From NCBI RefSeq assembly GCF_001422205.1, contig NZ_LMMJ01000008.1, positions 1 through 52,913 on the forward strand: a stretch of 52,913 nt of DNA, read 5' to 3'. Both the position numbers and the translations under genes were made by a program. Shown here one piece after another: positions 32,951 through 40,118 of the stretch. Below the pieces are notes generated by a model. That model was given only the letters and a program-made list of their open reading frames with translations, did not search any database and had not been told where the DNA came from. The first letter of the stretch is position 1. Each line of letters begins with the position of its first letter. This stretch comes from Curtobacterium sp. Leaf261 (GTDB lineage Bacteria > Actinomycetota > Actinomycetes > Actinomycetales > Microbacteriaceae).

Positions 32951-34483
32951 ATGACCACCGATCAGCACGGAACCACCGACAGCACCAGCACGAGCCACTC
33001 CGGCCACGACGCACCCGGCCTCCGGCGCGAACTCCGGGTGGTCGACGCCGCGGCGTTCTCCGTCGGGCTCATCGGCCCCGTCGGCGTGATGGCCCTGCTC
33101 GGCGCCGGGGCGGCCGGGATACTCGGCCGCGGCGCGACCTGGGCGTTCGTGTTCGCCCTGGTCGCCGTGTCGCTCGTGGCCTACGGGTTCGTGAAGCTGT
33201 CACGGCACATCTCGCACACGGGCTCGGTGTACGCCACCGTCGGCATCACGCTCGGGCCGCGCGCCGGGTTCATCGCCGGCTGGGCGCTGTTCTTCGCCTA
33301 CGTGACGATCGGTGCCGGCTCGGGGATCGAGATCGGCCTGTTCTTCTCGCAGCTGCTCCAGGACCTCGGGATGCGGGTCGATCCCGACTGGATCTGGGCG
33401 ACCCTCGTGGCACTCGTCCTCGTCGTGCTGCTCGGCCGACGCGAGGTGCACGTCATCACGCGGTCGCTGCTGTACGCGGAGCTGATCGGCGCCGTGCTCG
33501 TCACCGTGCTGAACGTCGTGGTCCTCGTCCGCCTGGCCGTCGGTGCCGCCCCGGCCGGACGGCACCTGTCCTGGGACTTCCTCGCGCTGCCGAGCGGCAC
33601 GGACGTGAGCCTCATCGCGGGAGCGGCGGTCTTCGGGTTCCTGGCGTTCGCCGGGTTCGAGGGTGCCGCGACGCTCGGCGAGGAGACGAGCCAGCCGAAG
33701 AAGGACATCCCGCGCGCCCTGAAGATCGCGATCGTCGTCGTCGGGGCGTTCTACCTGTTGACGATCGTGGCGCAGACCCTCGGGTACGGCACCACCGCCG
33801 GTGACGTCAAGCGCTTCGCCGGCTCCGCGGCACCGTACGGGGACCTCGCCCGGACCTACGTCGGGGTTTGGCTCGCGGACCTCCTGACCCTCGCCGCGGT
33901 CGTCAGCCTCTTCGCGATCTTCCTCGGCACACTGTCCGGTGCCTCGCGGGTCCTCTACGCCCTGTCCCGCGACACTGGCCTCGGTCGCCCGGTCACGAAG
34001 CTCTCCAAGCAGGGTTCCCCCGTCACGGCGCTCACCGTCGTCGCGGTGCTCGCGCTCCTCGTGATCGTCGGCGAGCGACTGACCGGCGCGGCCGTCCTCG
34101 ACGCGACGTACTGGGCGCTCACGGTGGGCACGATCGCACTCCTCGTGGCCTACGTCCTCGCCACGGTGGGGGCCGTCAAGTTCCTCTTCTTCTCGAAGCG
34201 GCTCCGGACACCGCGGTGGGAGATCGTCGTCCCGGTCCTCGCTCTGGTGCTCGTCCTGTACACGATCTACAAGAACGCCGTCGGGCTCGACGCCCCGTAC
34301 AGCTGGTTCCCCTACATCGTCGCCGCGTGGCTCCTCATCGGGCTGGCGATCACGTTCCGTCGGGGGCTGGTCGAGCGGGTCCGTGCCGCGCTCGCCGCGT
34401 CCAACGCCACGGACGACGCGTCCCCTGCACCCGCCGACGAACCCTCCGGCGAGCCCGACCCGGTCGGCGGGGTCCGCCCGTGA
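32951..34483 (+). CDS. APC family amino acid/polyamine permease
   Basis: A 510-residue transporter with 12 predicted membrane segments and hydrophilic ends. AAFSVGLIGPVGVMALLGAGAAGILG is segment 1 with the glycine-rich break, AVFGFLAFAGFEGAATLGEETSQPKKDIPRAL the strongly conserved segment 6 and following loop of the family, and ASRVLYALSRDTGLG the segment 8 loop. It imports an amine or amino-acid-like compound. ATG 32951 (spacing 5 from GGAG) is preferred over ATG 32948. The 3' end overlaps the next gene by GTGA, so translation is coupled. Confidence 0.87.
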   Translation: MTTDQHGTTDSTSTSHSGHDAPGLRRELRVVDAAAFSVGLIGPVGVMALLGAGAAGILGRGATWAFVFALVAVSLVAYGFVKLSRHISHTGSVYATVGITLGPRAGFIAGWALFFAYVTIGAGSGIEIGLFFSQLLQDLGMRVDPDWIWATLVALVLVVLLGRREVHVITRSLLYAELIGAVLVTVLNVVVLVRLAVGAAPAGRHLSWDFLALPSGTDVSLIAGAAVFGFLAFAGFEGAATLGEETSQPKKDIPRALKIAIVVVGAFYLLTIVAQTLGYGTTAGDVKRFAGSAAPYGDLARTYVGVWLADLLTLAAVVSLFAIFLGTLSGASRVLYALSRDTGLGRPVTKLSKQGSPVTALTVVAVLALLVIVGERLTGAAVLDATYWALTVGTIALLVAYVLATVGAVKFLFFSKRLRTPRWEIVVPVLALVLVLYTIYKNAVGLDAPYSWFPYIVAAWLLIGLAITFRRGLVERVRAALAASNATDDASPAPADEPSGEPDPVGGVRP

Positions 34484-35295
34484 CCCGGGTCGCCGCGGTC
34501 CAGCTCGCGCCCGTCGTCGGGGACCTCGACGGGAACGTCGAGCGGGCGCAGCAGGCACTCGACACGGTCGACGCCGACGTCGTCGTCCTGCCGGAGCTCA
34601 CCACGAGCGGCTACGTGTTCCGCGACGCAGACGAGGCGCGGTCGCTCGCGATCACCCCGTCGCACCCGCTGTTCGCCGGCTGGGTGGACGCGGCCCGAAG
34701 GATCGGCGGGGTGGTCGTCGGCGGGTTCGCGGAGCTCGGCGACGACGGGAACGTGTACAACAGCGCGGCGCTCGTCACGGGGGAGGGCGTGCAGGGCGTC
34801 TACCGCAAGGTGCACCTCTGGGACCGGGAGAAAGAGGTCTTCACGCCCGGGTCGGACCGGCCGCTCGTGGTCGACACCCCGCACGGACGCATCGGCGTGA
34901 TGATCTGCTTCGACCTGGAGTTCCCGGAGTGGACGCGGATCGCCGCACTCGACGGCGTGGAGCTCCTCGCCGTACCGACGAACTGGCCCCTGGTCGAGCG
35001 GCCGGACGGCGAGCGGGCGCCGGAGGTGCAGATCGCGATCGGCGCCGCCCGGGTGAACCGGATGGCGATCGCGTGCGCCGACCGCAGCGGCACCGAGCGT
35101 GGCGTGGATTGGAACGAGGGCACCTCGCTCGTGGACCCCGACGGATGGGTCGTCGCCGAGGTCGGACCCGGGACCGGCGTGGTGGTGGCGGACCTCGACC
35201 TCGCCGCGACCCGGGACAAGACCGCCACGAGCCTCGTCGACCTGCTCGGCGACCGTCGGCCCGATCTCTACGGAGCGCTCACCGAGCGTCGCTGA
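34480..35295 (+). CDS. carbon-nitrogen hydrolase (nitrilase superfamily)
   Basis: A 271-residue amidase-type hydrolase. The Glu-Lys-Cys triad is in place: Glu39 (LPELTTSGY), Lys110 (YRKVHLWDREK) and Cys143 (MICFDLEFPEW). The second structural Glu region and the C-terminal strand VVVADLDLAATRDK fit the family. The length fits small amidases such as omega-amidase, N-carbamoyl hydrolases or agmatine-type hydrolases. It overlaps the permease gene, so it most likely removes an amide, carbamoyl or nitrile group from the imported compound. Start GTG 34480. Confidence 0.88.
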   Translation: MTRVAAVQLAPVVGDLDGNVERAQQALDTVDADVVVLPELTTSGYVFRDADEARSLAITPSHPLFAGWVDAARRIGGVVVGGFAELGDDGNVYNSAALVTGEGVQGVYRKVHLWDREKEVFTPGSDRPLVVDTPHGRIGVMICFDLEFPEWTRIAALDGVELLAVPTNWPLVERPDGERAPEVQIAIGAARVNRMAIACADRSGTERGVDWNEGTSLVDPDGWVVAEVGPGTGVVVADLDLAATRDKTATSLVDLLGDRRPDLYGALTERR

Positions 35296-35323
35296 CGCCA
35301 GCGGGCGTGCACCGCGACCACCG

Positions 35324-35371
35324 GACGGACTGGAGGGGCGGTGCGGGGCCGCCCCGTCCCTCCAGACCGTC
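35324..35371. repeat. palindromic repeat family, copy 5
   Basis: GACGGACTGGAGGGGCGG pairs with the rightward arm CCGTCCCTCCAGACCGTC with mismatches. It lies between the convergent nitrilase-like and LysR genes. Confidence 0.7.
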
Positions 35372-35399
35372 GAAGCGCGCGTCCGGCAGCGCGGCTCCG

Positions 35400-36293
35400 T
35401 CAGCCGCCGGCGACCAGGTCGCGCGCCAACCGGAGCAGCTCCGCGGTTGCCGGCGACAGCACGGCCCCGTCGCGCTCGACCAGTGCGATCGTGTCGTGCA
35501 GCGGCTCCGCGAACGTCGTCCACCCGAGTGCCGACGGCCACTGTCCGCCCTCGGCGACGGCCCGCGCGACGAAGGTGTCCCCGACACCGGCGGCCGCGAG
35601 CGCGATGGCGGTCTCGACCTGCTCCACCTCGACCTGCACGTCGATGACGACCCCGGCGAGCTGCGCCCGTTCGGCGAGCTGTCGACGCGTCGGGTCGCGC
35701 CAGCCGTAGTGCGCGTCGTAGAGGACCATCGCGCGTCCGGCCAGGTCCTGGATCCGGACGGGTTCCGCGACGCGCGTGGGATCGGCGCTGACGTAGACGA
35801 CCTCGTCGCGGCGGAGGGGCGTGACCCGGAGCCCCTCGGCGTCGATCGGGAGCACGACGAGCCCGGCCTCCAGGTCGCCGCTCGCGACGGCGCTCGCCAC
35901 CTCGACCGAGTTGAGCCCGATCACCCGGAGCTTCACCGCGGGGTGCTCGCGGTGGAAGCTCGCCAGGAGCGCGTCGAGGGCGTAGTACTTGGCGTTCCGG
36001 AGCAGACCGAACGACGCGACCCCACCCTGCAGCGAGGTGATCGCCCGGAGTGCCCGATCGGCCTCGTCGGCGTCGGCGACGATCCGCTCGGCGAGTGGCT
36101 GGAGCATCGCTCCGGCCGCGGTGAGCACGAGGCGCCGGGTGCCGCGGACGAACAGCTCGGTCTCGTAGGCGCGCTCGAGCCGTCGGACCAGCTCGGACAC
36201 CGACGGCTGCGACATGTGCATCGCCTCGGCCGCCGCGGTGAAGGACCCGAGGCGCGCCGCGAGCAGGAACACGCGGAGCTGCACCAGGGTCAT
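35400..36293 (-). CDS. LysR family transcriptional regulator
   Basis: A 297-residue regulator. LRVFLLAARLGSFTAAAEAMHMSQPSVSELVRRLERAYETELFVRGTRRLVLTAAG (residues 6-60) is the classic LysR helix-turn-helix. Residues 90-297 form the periplasmic-binding-protein-like sensor (LRVIGLNSVEVASAVASGDLEAGLVVLP, VYVSADPTRVAEP). LysR proteins usually activate a nearby operon on binding a pathway intermediate; here the HisD-APC-nitrilase cassette is the natural target, though the gene is convergent and not divergent. TATCGT plus 6 bases before the ATG suggests a leaderless message. Confidence 0.9.
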   Translation of the reverse strand: MTLVQLRVFLLAARLGSFTAAAEAMHMSQPSVSELVRRLERAYETELFVRGTRRLVLTAAGAMLQPLAERIVADADEADRALRAITSLQGGVASFGLLRNAKYYALDALLASFHREHPAVKLRVIGLNSVEVASAVASGDLEAGLVVLPIDAEGLRVTPLRRDEVVYVSADPTRVAEPVRIQDLAGRAMVLYDAHYGWRDPTRRQLAERAQLAGVVIDVQVEVEQVETAIALAAAGVGDTFVARAVAEGGQWPSALGWTTFAEPLHDTIALVERDGAVLSPATAELLRLARDLVAGG

Positions 36294-36299
36294 GCGGCC

Positions 36300-36305
36300 A
36301 CGATA
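36300..36305 (-). promoter_or_regulatory. -10 box of a leaderless gene (TATCGT)
   Basis: On the minus strand TATCGT, then GGCCGC, then the ATG at 36293. Confidence 0.55.
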
Positions 36306-36332
36306 CGGGTGGACCCGGGCGGCGCGGACCGA

Positions 36333-36383
36333 GTCGGGCCCGTCGGGCCCGTCGGGTCAGTCGGGTCAGTCGGGTCAGTCGGG
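36333..36383. repeat. 9-bp repeat GTCGGGTCA/GTCGGGCCC carrying a stop codon
   Basis: About five units. The minus-strand stop of the RbsD/FucU gene (36377-36375) is in one unit, and two further TGA triplets follow in the same frame at 36366-36368 and 36357-36359. Confidence 0.8.
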
Positions 36384-36821
36384 CACGACGGCGCCCATCG
36401 TGACGCCCTTCGTGAGGACGAAGCAGGCGTACCCGCTCAGCTCACCGGTGAGGACGACCGCGAAGGCGCCCTTCGCCCGGGCGTAGAAGTCGTGCCGGGG
36501 GACGGGTTCGATCGGGACCTCGCGCCCCTCGGCCGCGGCGAGCGCCCGGGCGACGACGTCGTGGGAGGCGATCGGAGCCGTCGCACCGCCCTCGGGGACC
36601 ATCGCCGCGACGGCCGGCTCGACCGAGGTGTCCACGGGGAACACGCTCGCGATCGCCCGGACCGCCGCACCCATGTCGGCACCCGCGGTCGTGATGACAC
36701 GGTCGTGCAGGGCATGCGCGGGGTAGTTCGCGTCGACCACGGCGAGCGTGTCGCCGTGGCCCATCGCCGACAGGGCCCAGAGCAGGTCGGGGGTGAGCAG
36801 CGGGTCGAGTCCCTTGAGCAT
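36375..36821 (-). CDS. RbsD/FucU family sugar mutarotase
   Basis: A 148-residue protein of the RbsD/FucU family, which interconverts sugar anomers (ribose or fucose) after uptake. Seen: LLTPDLLWALSAMGHGDTLAVVDANYPAHAL (residues 8-38) with the catalytic His of MGHGD and DANyPA, and PRHDFYARAKGAFAVVLTGELSGYACFVLTKGV at the C-terminus, where the Tyr-rich active-site strand lies. The DANYPA form and the VPRHDFY segment lean to FucU. No sugar operon is adjacent. AGAGGG lies 6 bases before ATG 36821, which is preferred over upstream codons. Confidence 0.85.
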   Translation of the reverse strand: MLKGLDPLLTPDLLWALSAMGHGDTLAVVDANYPAHALHDRVITTAGADMGAAVRAIASVFPVDTSVEPAVAAMVPEGGATAPIASHDVVARALAAAEGREVPIEPVPRHDFYARAKGAFAVVLTGELSGYACFVLTKGVTMGAVVPD

Positions 36822-36871
36822 CGTCGCCCTCTCGGTGGTCGTGCGGTGGTCGATCGGTCCGGACAGCAGTG

Positions 36872-36928
36872 TACGCATGAGAGCGACCGACACGACTTCG
36901 GGTGGGGTGTCGGTCGCTCTCGTGCGCA
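36872..36928 (-). terminator. hairpin with 22-bp arms
   Basis: Arms 36872-36893 and 36907-36928 match at 20 of 22 positions (gagagcgaccgacac core) around a 13-base loop. It lies just past the stop of the DUF2382 gene and before the mutarotase gene. Confidence 0.8.
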
Positions 36929-36945
36929 TGTGTCCAGGTGCCCCG

Positions 36946-37326
36946 TCACTCCGGGCTCTGGGTCCGTTCGACGTCCACGTCCTCGTACCGGAGGTCCTCC
37001 GCGACGAGCACGTCCTCGGTGACCGAGCGCGTGGTCATGGTGACGCGTTCCACGGGGACGACGGTCCGCACGAGGGCGATGCGTTCCTCGTGCAGGACCA
37101 CCACGACCGGTCCGCGAGCGGCCGGTGCGTCGGCGGGGACGGGGCCCCCGCCGACGATCGGCTCCCGCGTGAGTCGGATCTCCTCGTGGCTGACGTCGAC
37201 GGTGATCGTCCGCTGCTCCGTCACGACGACCCGCTCGAGCCGGACCCGTTCGGTCGCGACCACGTCCGTCGAGACGCGGAGCTGTTCCTCGTGCCGGACC
37301 ACTGCGACGTCCCGCGCGTCGGTCAC
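36946..37326 (-). CDS. DUF2382 (YsnF/AvaK) domain protein
   Basis: A 126-residue protein that is one YsnF/AvaK domain: EEQLRVSTDVVATERVRLERVVVTEQRTITVDVSHEEIRLTREPI, then ALVRTVVPVERVTMTTRSVTEDVLVAEDLRYEDVDVE. The domain is made of beta strands with repeated R-E-x-V pairs and is found in stress-induced proteins; its molecular role is unknown. It starts 3 bases after the stop of the PRC/DUF2382 gene and repeats that protein's C-terminal half, so the pair looks like a domain duplication. Confidence 0.85.
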   Translation of the reverse strand: MTDARDVAVVRHEEQLRVSTDVVATERVRLERVVVTEQRTITVDVSHEEIRLTREPIVGGGPVPADAPAARGPVVVVLHEERIALVRTVVPVERVTMTTRSVTEDVLVAEDLRYEDVDVERTQSPE

Positions 37327-37329
37327 GGC

Positions 37330-38172
37330 CTAGACGCGGTCGTCACGATCGACGGCGGTGTCGTCGGCCGTGCGGGTGCCGGTGGCCGCGTCGTCGAGCT
37401 CGATCTCCTCGTGCGCGACGTCCTCCTCGACCGTGTGCTGCTCGGTCACGGTCTCGGTGCCGAGGCTCACGCGCTCGACGGGCACCGTCTCCTTCGCGGT
37501 GACGACGCGCTCCTCGGTCAGGACGACCTCGTGCTCCTCCTCGCTGAGCGCCGGGCCGTCGAGGGCGTCGGCGGCGTTCGCGTCGGTGATGGGCTCGCGC
37601 TGGAGCGTGACCTCGTCGTGGCTGACCGGGACGGTCTGCTGGACGTGCTCGGTGACCACGTGCTTGCGGAGCCGGGCGCGGCCGGCCTCGACGCGCTCGG
37701 TGCCGACGTGCAGTCGCTCCTCGGACCGCGTCATCGCGTCGTCCGTCGTCGGGCCGGACGTGTCGTGTCCGACGGTGCCGTCGTCGGCACGGTCGTCGTG
37801 GCGGTCGGCGTCCTGGTCGTACAGCGGCGCCTCGGACGGAGCGGCCGACGCGGAGCCGTTGCCGTTGCCGTAGTAGTCGTAGAGCGCCTGCTCTTCGTCC
37901 TCGCTCAGGGCGCCGTCGCTCTCGATCCGCGGTGCGTCCTTCACGAAGGACTTCTCGTGCGCGACGTGGACGGCCCCGGACACGAAGTCCGCGTCGTCGA
38001 GGGGCGCGAACGACTCCGAGGTGCCGAACAGCCCGGTGCGGACCGTCACCCACGTCGGGGTCTGGGTGTCGGTGTCGACGTAGACCTGGCCGACGGTTCC
38101 GATCTTGCCGCCGTCGCTGCCGAGGACGTCCGCACCGACGAGGTCGTTCGGGTTGGTGTTCGTGCCGATCAT
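37330..38172 (-). CDS. PRC-barrel and DUF2382 (YsnF) domain protein
   Basis: A 280-residue acidic protein. Residues 8-80 are a PRC barrel (LVGADVLGSDGGKIGTVGQVYVDTDTQTPTWVTVRTGLFG). A disordered acidic linker follows (about 85-145), then a DUF2382 domain (about 148-260: EERLHVGTERVEAGRARLRKHVVTEHVQQTVPVSHDEVTLQREPI). It is the general-stress family often induced by osmotic or oxidative stress (family knowledge). AAGGAG precedes the ATG. It forms an operon with the next gene and is divergent from the TetR gene, with two palindromes between. Confidence 0.88.
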   Translation of the reverse strand: MIGTNTNPNDLVGADVLGSDGGKIGTVGQVYVDTDTQTPTWVTVRTGLFGTSESFAPLDDADFVSGAVHVAHEKSFVKDAPRIESDGALSEDEEQALYDYYGNGNGSASAAPSEAPLYDQDADRHDDRADDGTVGHDTSGPTTDDAMTRSEERLHVGTERVEAGRARLRKHVVTEHVQQTVPVSHDEVTLQREPITDANAADALDGPALSEEEHEVVLTEERVVTAKETVPVERVSLGTETVTEQHTVEEDVAHEEIELDDAATGTRTADDTAVDRDDRV

Positions 38173-38260
38173 GGTGATGCTCCTTGTCCTCGGCGGGAAG
38201 TCCGAGGGTCGAGTCGATCGAGAAGGCGATCGACGTGGAGGCGGGACCTGCCCGCCAATC

Positions 38261-38277
38261 GACTTACGGTGTAAGTC
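38261..38277. promoter_or_regulatory. operator candidate 1 (TetR)
   Basis: GACTTAC-GGT-GTAAGTC is a perfect 7-bp inverted repeat between the PRC/DUF2382 and TetR genes. Confidence 0.75.
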
Positions 38278-38286
38278 ACGGCCGAC

Positions 38287-38299
38287 CTTACAGTGTAAG
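38287..38299. promoter_or_regulatory. operator candidate 2 (TetR)
   Basis: CTTAC-AGT-GTAAG shares the core of candidate 1 and is centred 24 bp away. It lies 6 bp before TAGGGT (38306-38311), the likely -10 box of the TetR gene. Confidence 0.75.
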
Positions 38300-38388
38300 T
38301 CGCGCTAGGGTGAGCGGGCTGCGGAAGTTCGATCGCGGTCTACCCGTCGTCGCGGCGGGGACCGGGCCCCAGCGGAGGGGAGCCCGCT

Positions 38389-39111
38389 GTGACGGACGCC
38401 GAGCGAACCGGTCGCGGGAGTCCCTCCGGCCCCCGGTTGAGTCGCGATCTCATCGTCTCCACCGCACTCGCGCAGGTCGACCGCTCCGGCACGCAGGGTC
38501 TGTCGATGCGGTCGCTCGCGCAGGAACTCGGCGTCGAGGCGATGTCCCTCTACCGCTACGTGCACGGCAAGGAAGACCTCCTCGAGGGGATCATCGCGTC
38601 GCTCATGACCGACCTCACAGCACGGCTCGAGGCTGCCGAGCCGGAGGCGGAGCACTGGCAGGGGTTCCTGCAGACGGTCGCACAGGAGGTCCGACGCATC
38701 GCCACCGACCATCCGCTGGCGTTCCCGCTCGTGGCGACGCGGCACCCCGCGGCACCCTGGCTCAGACCGCCGCTCCGGAGCATCGAGGTCGTCGACACGT
38801 TCCTCGGCGCCCTGACTCGGAACGGGTTCACCGATCAGCAGGCGGTCGACGCGTACCGCGCGTTCAGCAGCTTCCTCCTCGGACAGCTCCTGCTGGAGTC
38901 CGTCATCCGAGGTGCGGAGATGTCGCCGCCAGAGGAGCCGCTCGACGAGGGCAGTGCGGCGATCCCCGAGGGCGACGGCGTCACGCCGCTCGACGTCGCG
39001 CCCGAGGTGCGTCGACTCCGTGCGCTCCTGAGCGAGGACCGCACGGACGAGGAGTTCGAGATCTCCCTCGAGGCGCTCCTCGACCGCCTCGAGCGCGCGC
39101 TGTCGCAATGA
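38389..39111 (+). CDS. TetR/AcrR family transcriptional regulator
   Basis: A 240-residue regulator. HTH at about residues 20-65 (LIVSTALAQVDRSGTQGLSMRSLAQELGVEAMSLYRYVHGKEDLLEG). The C-terminal domain has the TetR_C (tetracycline-repressor-like) pattern with HPLAFPLVATRHPA and FSSFLLGQLLLESV. Start GTG 38389, with GGAGGGGAG upstream. The double GTAAG palindrome in its promoter and its divergence from the YsnF genes suggest it controls them and itself. The stop codon lies in a 20-bp duplication. Confidence 0.88.
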   Translation: MTDAERTGRGSPSGPRLSRDLIVSTALAQVDRSGTQGLSMRSLAQELGVEAMSLYRYVHGKEDLLEGIIASLMTDLTARLEAAEPEAEHWQGFLQTVAQEVRRIATDHPLAFPLVATRHPAAPWLRPPLRSIEVVDTFLGALTRNGFTDQQAVDAYRAFSSFLLGQLLLESVIRGAEMSPPEEPLDEGSAAIPEGDGVTPLDVAPEVRRLRALLSEDRTDEEFEISLEALLDRLERALSQ

Positions 39112-39143
39112 GTCGCGCCCCGTCGCAGTGAGTCGCGCCCCGT
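39104..39143. repeat. 20-bp repeat carrying the stop codon (2 copies)
   Basis: GTCGCAATGAGTCGCGCCCC and GTCGCAGTGAGTCGCGCCCC. The stop TGA at 39109 is copied at 39129 in another frame. Confidence 0.8.
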
Positions 39144-39173
39144 CGCGGCGCGCACGGGGTCCCGAGTGGGAGC

Positions 39174-40061
39174 ATGGTCGTCATGCTCCCCGCCGATGCG
39201 CACGTCCACAGCGAATGGTCATGGGATGCGGGCTCCGACCCCGCGTCACACGGGAGCATGGCCCGCACCTGCGAACGTGCGGTCCGGAACGGTCTGCCGG
39301 TCGTCGTGTTCACCGAGCACCTCGACCTCGAGGACCGGTGGCGGGTCGACCCCGGTGACATGGGCGGCCACGCCGAGGCGCTGGTCGACGACGACGGGTA
39401 CGTCCGGCTCCCGCCGTTCGACCTCGACGGCTACCTCGAGGCGATCGATCGCTGCCGGCACGCCCACCCCGACCTGCGGATCCTGACCGGCGTCGAGTTC
39501 GGCCAGCCGCACCTGTGGGACGACGAGGCCGCGGGCGTCGTCCGCGGCGGCTCGATCGACCGGGTGAACGGGTCGCTCCACATGCTGCCCCTCGGCGACC
39601 CCGCGGCCGGGGCCACCGCCGGCACGGACGTCGACCGCACCGAGCCCGCGACGCTCTACAACCACCACGCACCGGACGCCGTGATGCGGGCGTACCTCGA
39701 GGAGATCCCGCGGATGGTCGCCGGATCCGACTCGTTCGCGGTGTTCACGCACATCGACTACGCCGTGCGGGCGTGGCCGACGACGGAGGTCGGCCCGTTC
39801 GACCCGCGCCGCTTCGAGGACGGCTTCCGCTCGGCGATGCGCGCCATCGCGGGGTCCGGGCGTGCTCTCGAGATGAACACCCGTCGGCTCTGGTCGTGGA
39901 TCCCCGAGTGGTGGGCCGAGGAGGGCGGCCGCGCCGTCACGTTCGGGAGCGACGCGCACGTCCCGGAGAACCTCGCCGCGAACTTCCCGGAGGCGACGGC
40001 GATGCTCGAGCACTTCGGGTTCCGCCCCGGCAGCCGCCCCGAGGACCCCTGGACGCGCTGA
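39174..40061 (+). CDS. PHP domain phosphoesterase, histidinol-phosphatase-like
   Basis: A 295-residue metal-dependent hydrolase. PHP motifs are in order: DAHVHSEWSWD (residues 8-18, two metal His), VVFTEHLDL (Glu/His), ILTGVEFGQPH, FAVFTHIDYAVR, ALEMNTRRLW and TFGSDAHVPENL (Asp-x-His near the end). The arrangement is that of HisK-type histidinol phosphatases and related PHP enzymes. The His pathway role is uncertain because no his gene is nearby; other sugar or polyol phosphates are possible. ATG 39183 is an alternative start. Confidence 0.86.
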   Translation: MVVMLPADAHVHSEWSWDAGSDPASHGSMARTCERAVRNGLPVVVFTEHLDLEDRWRVDPGDMGGHAEALVDDDGYVRLPPFDLDGYLEAIDRCRHAHPDLRILTGVEFGQPHLWDDEAAGVVRGGSIDRVNGSLHMLPLGDPAAGATAGTDVDRTEPATLYNHHAPDAVMRAYLEEIPRMVAGSDSFAVFTHIDYAVRAWPTTEVGPFDPRRFEDGFRSAMRAIAGSGRALEMNTRRLWSWIPEWWAEEGGRAVTFGSDAHVPENLAANFPEATAMLEHFGFRPGSRPEDPWTR

Positions 40062-40067
40062 CCGCCG

Positions 40068-40106
40068 CCCCGACCCGACCAGCCCGACCCGACCGACCCG
40101 ACCACC
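40068..40106. repeat. CCCGACC microsatellite
   Basis: A short run of CCCGACCCGACC units between the PHP gene and the dehydrogenase gene. It resembles the longer run at 32860-32940. Confidence 0.7.
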
Positions 40107-40118
40107 AGGAGGAACACC

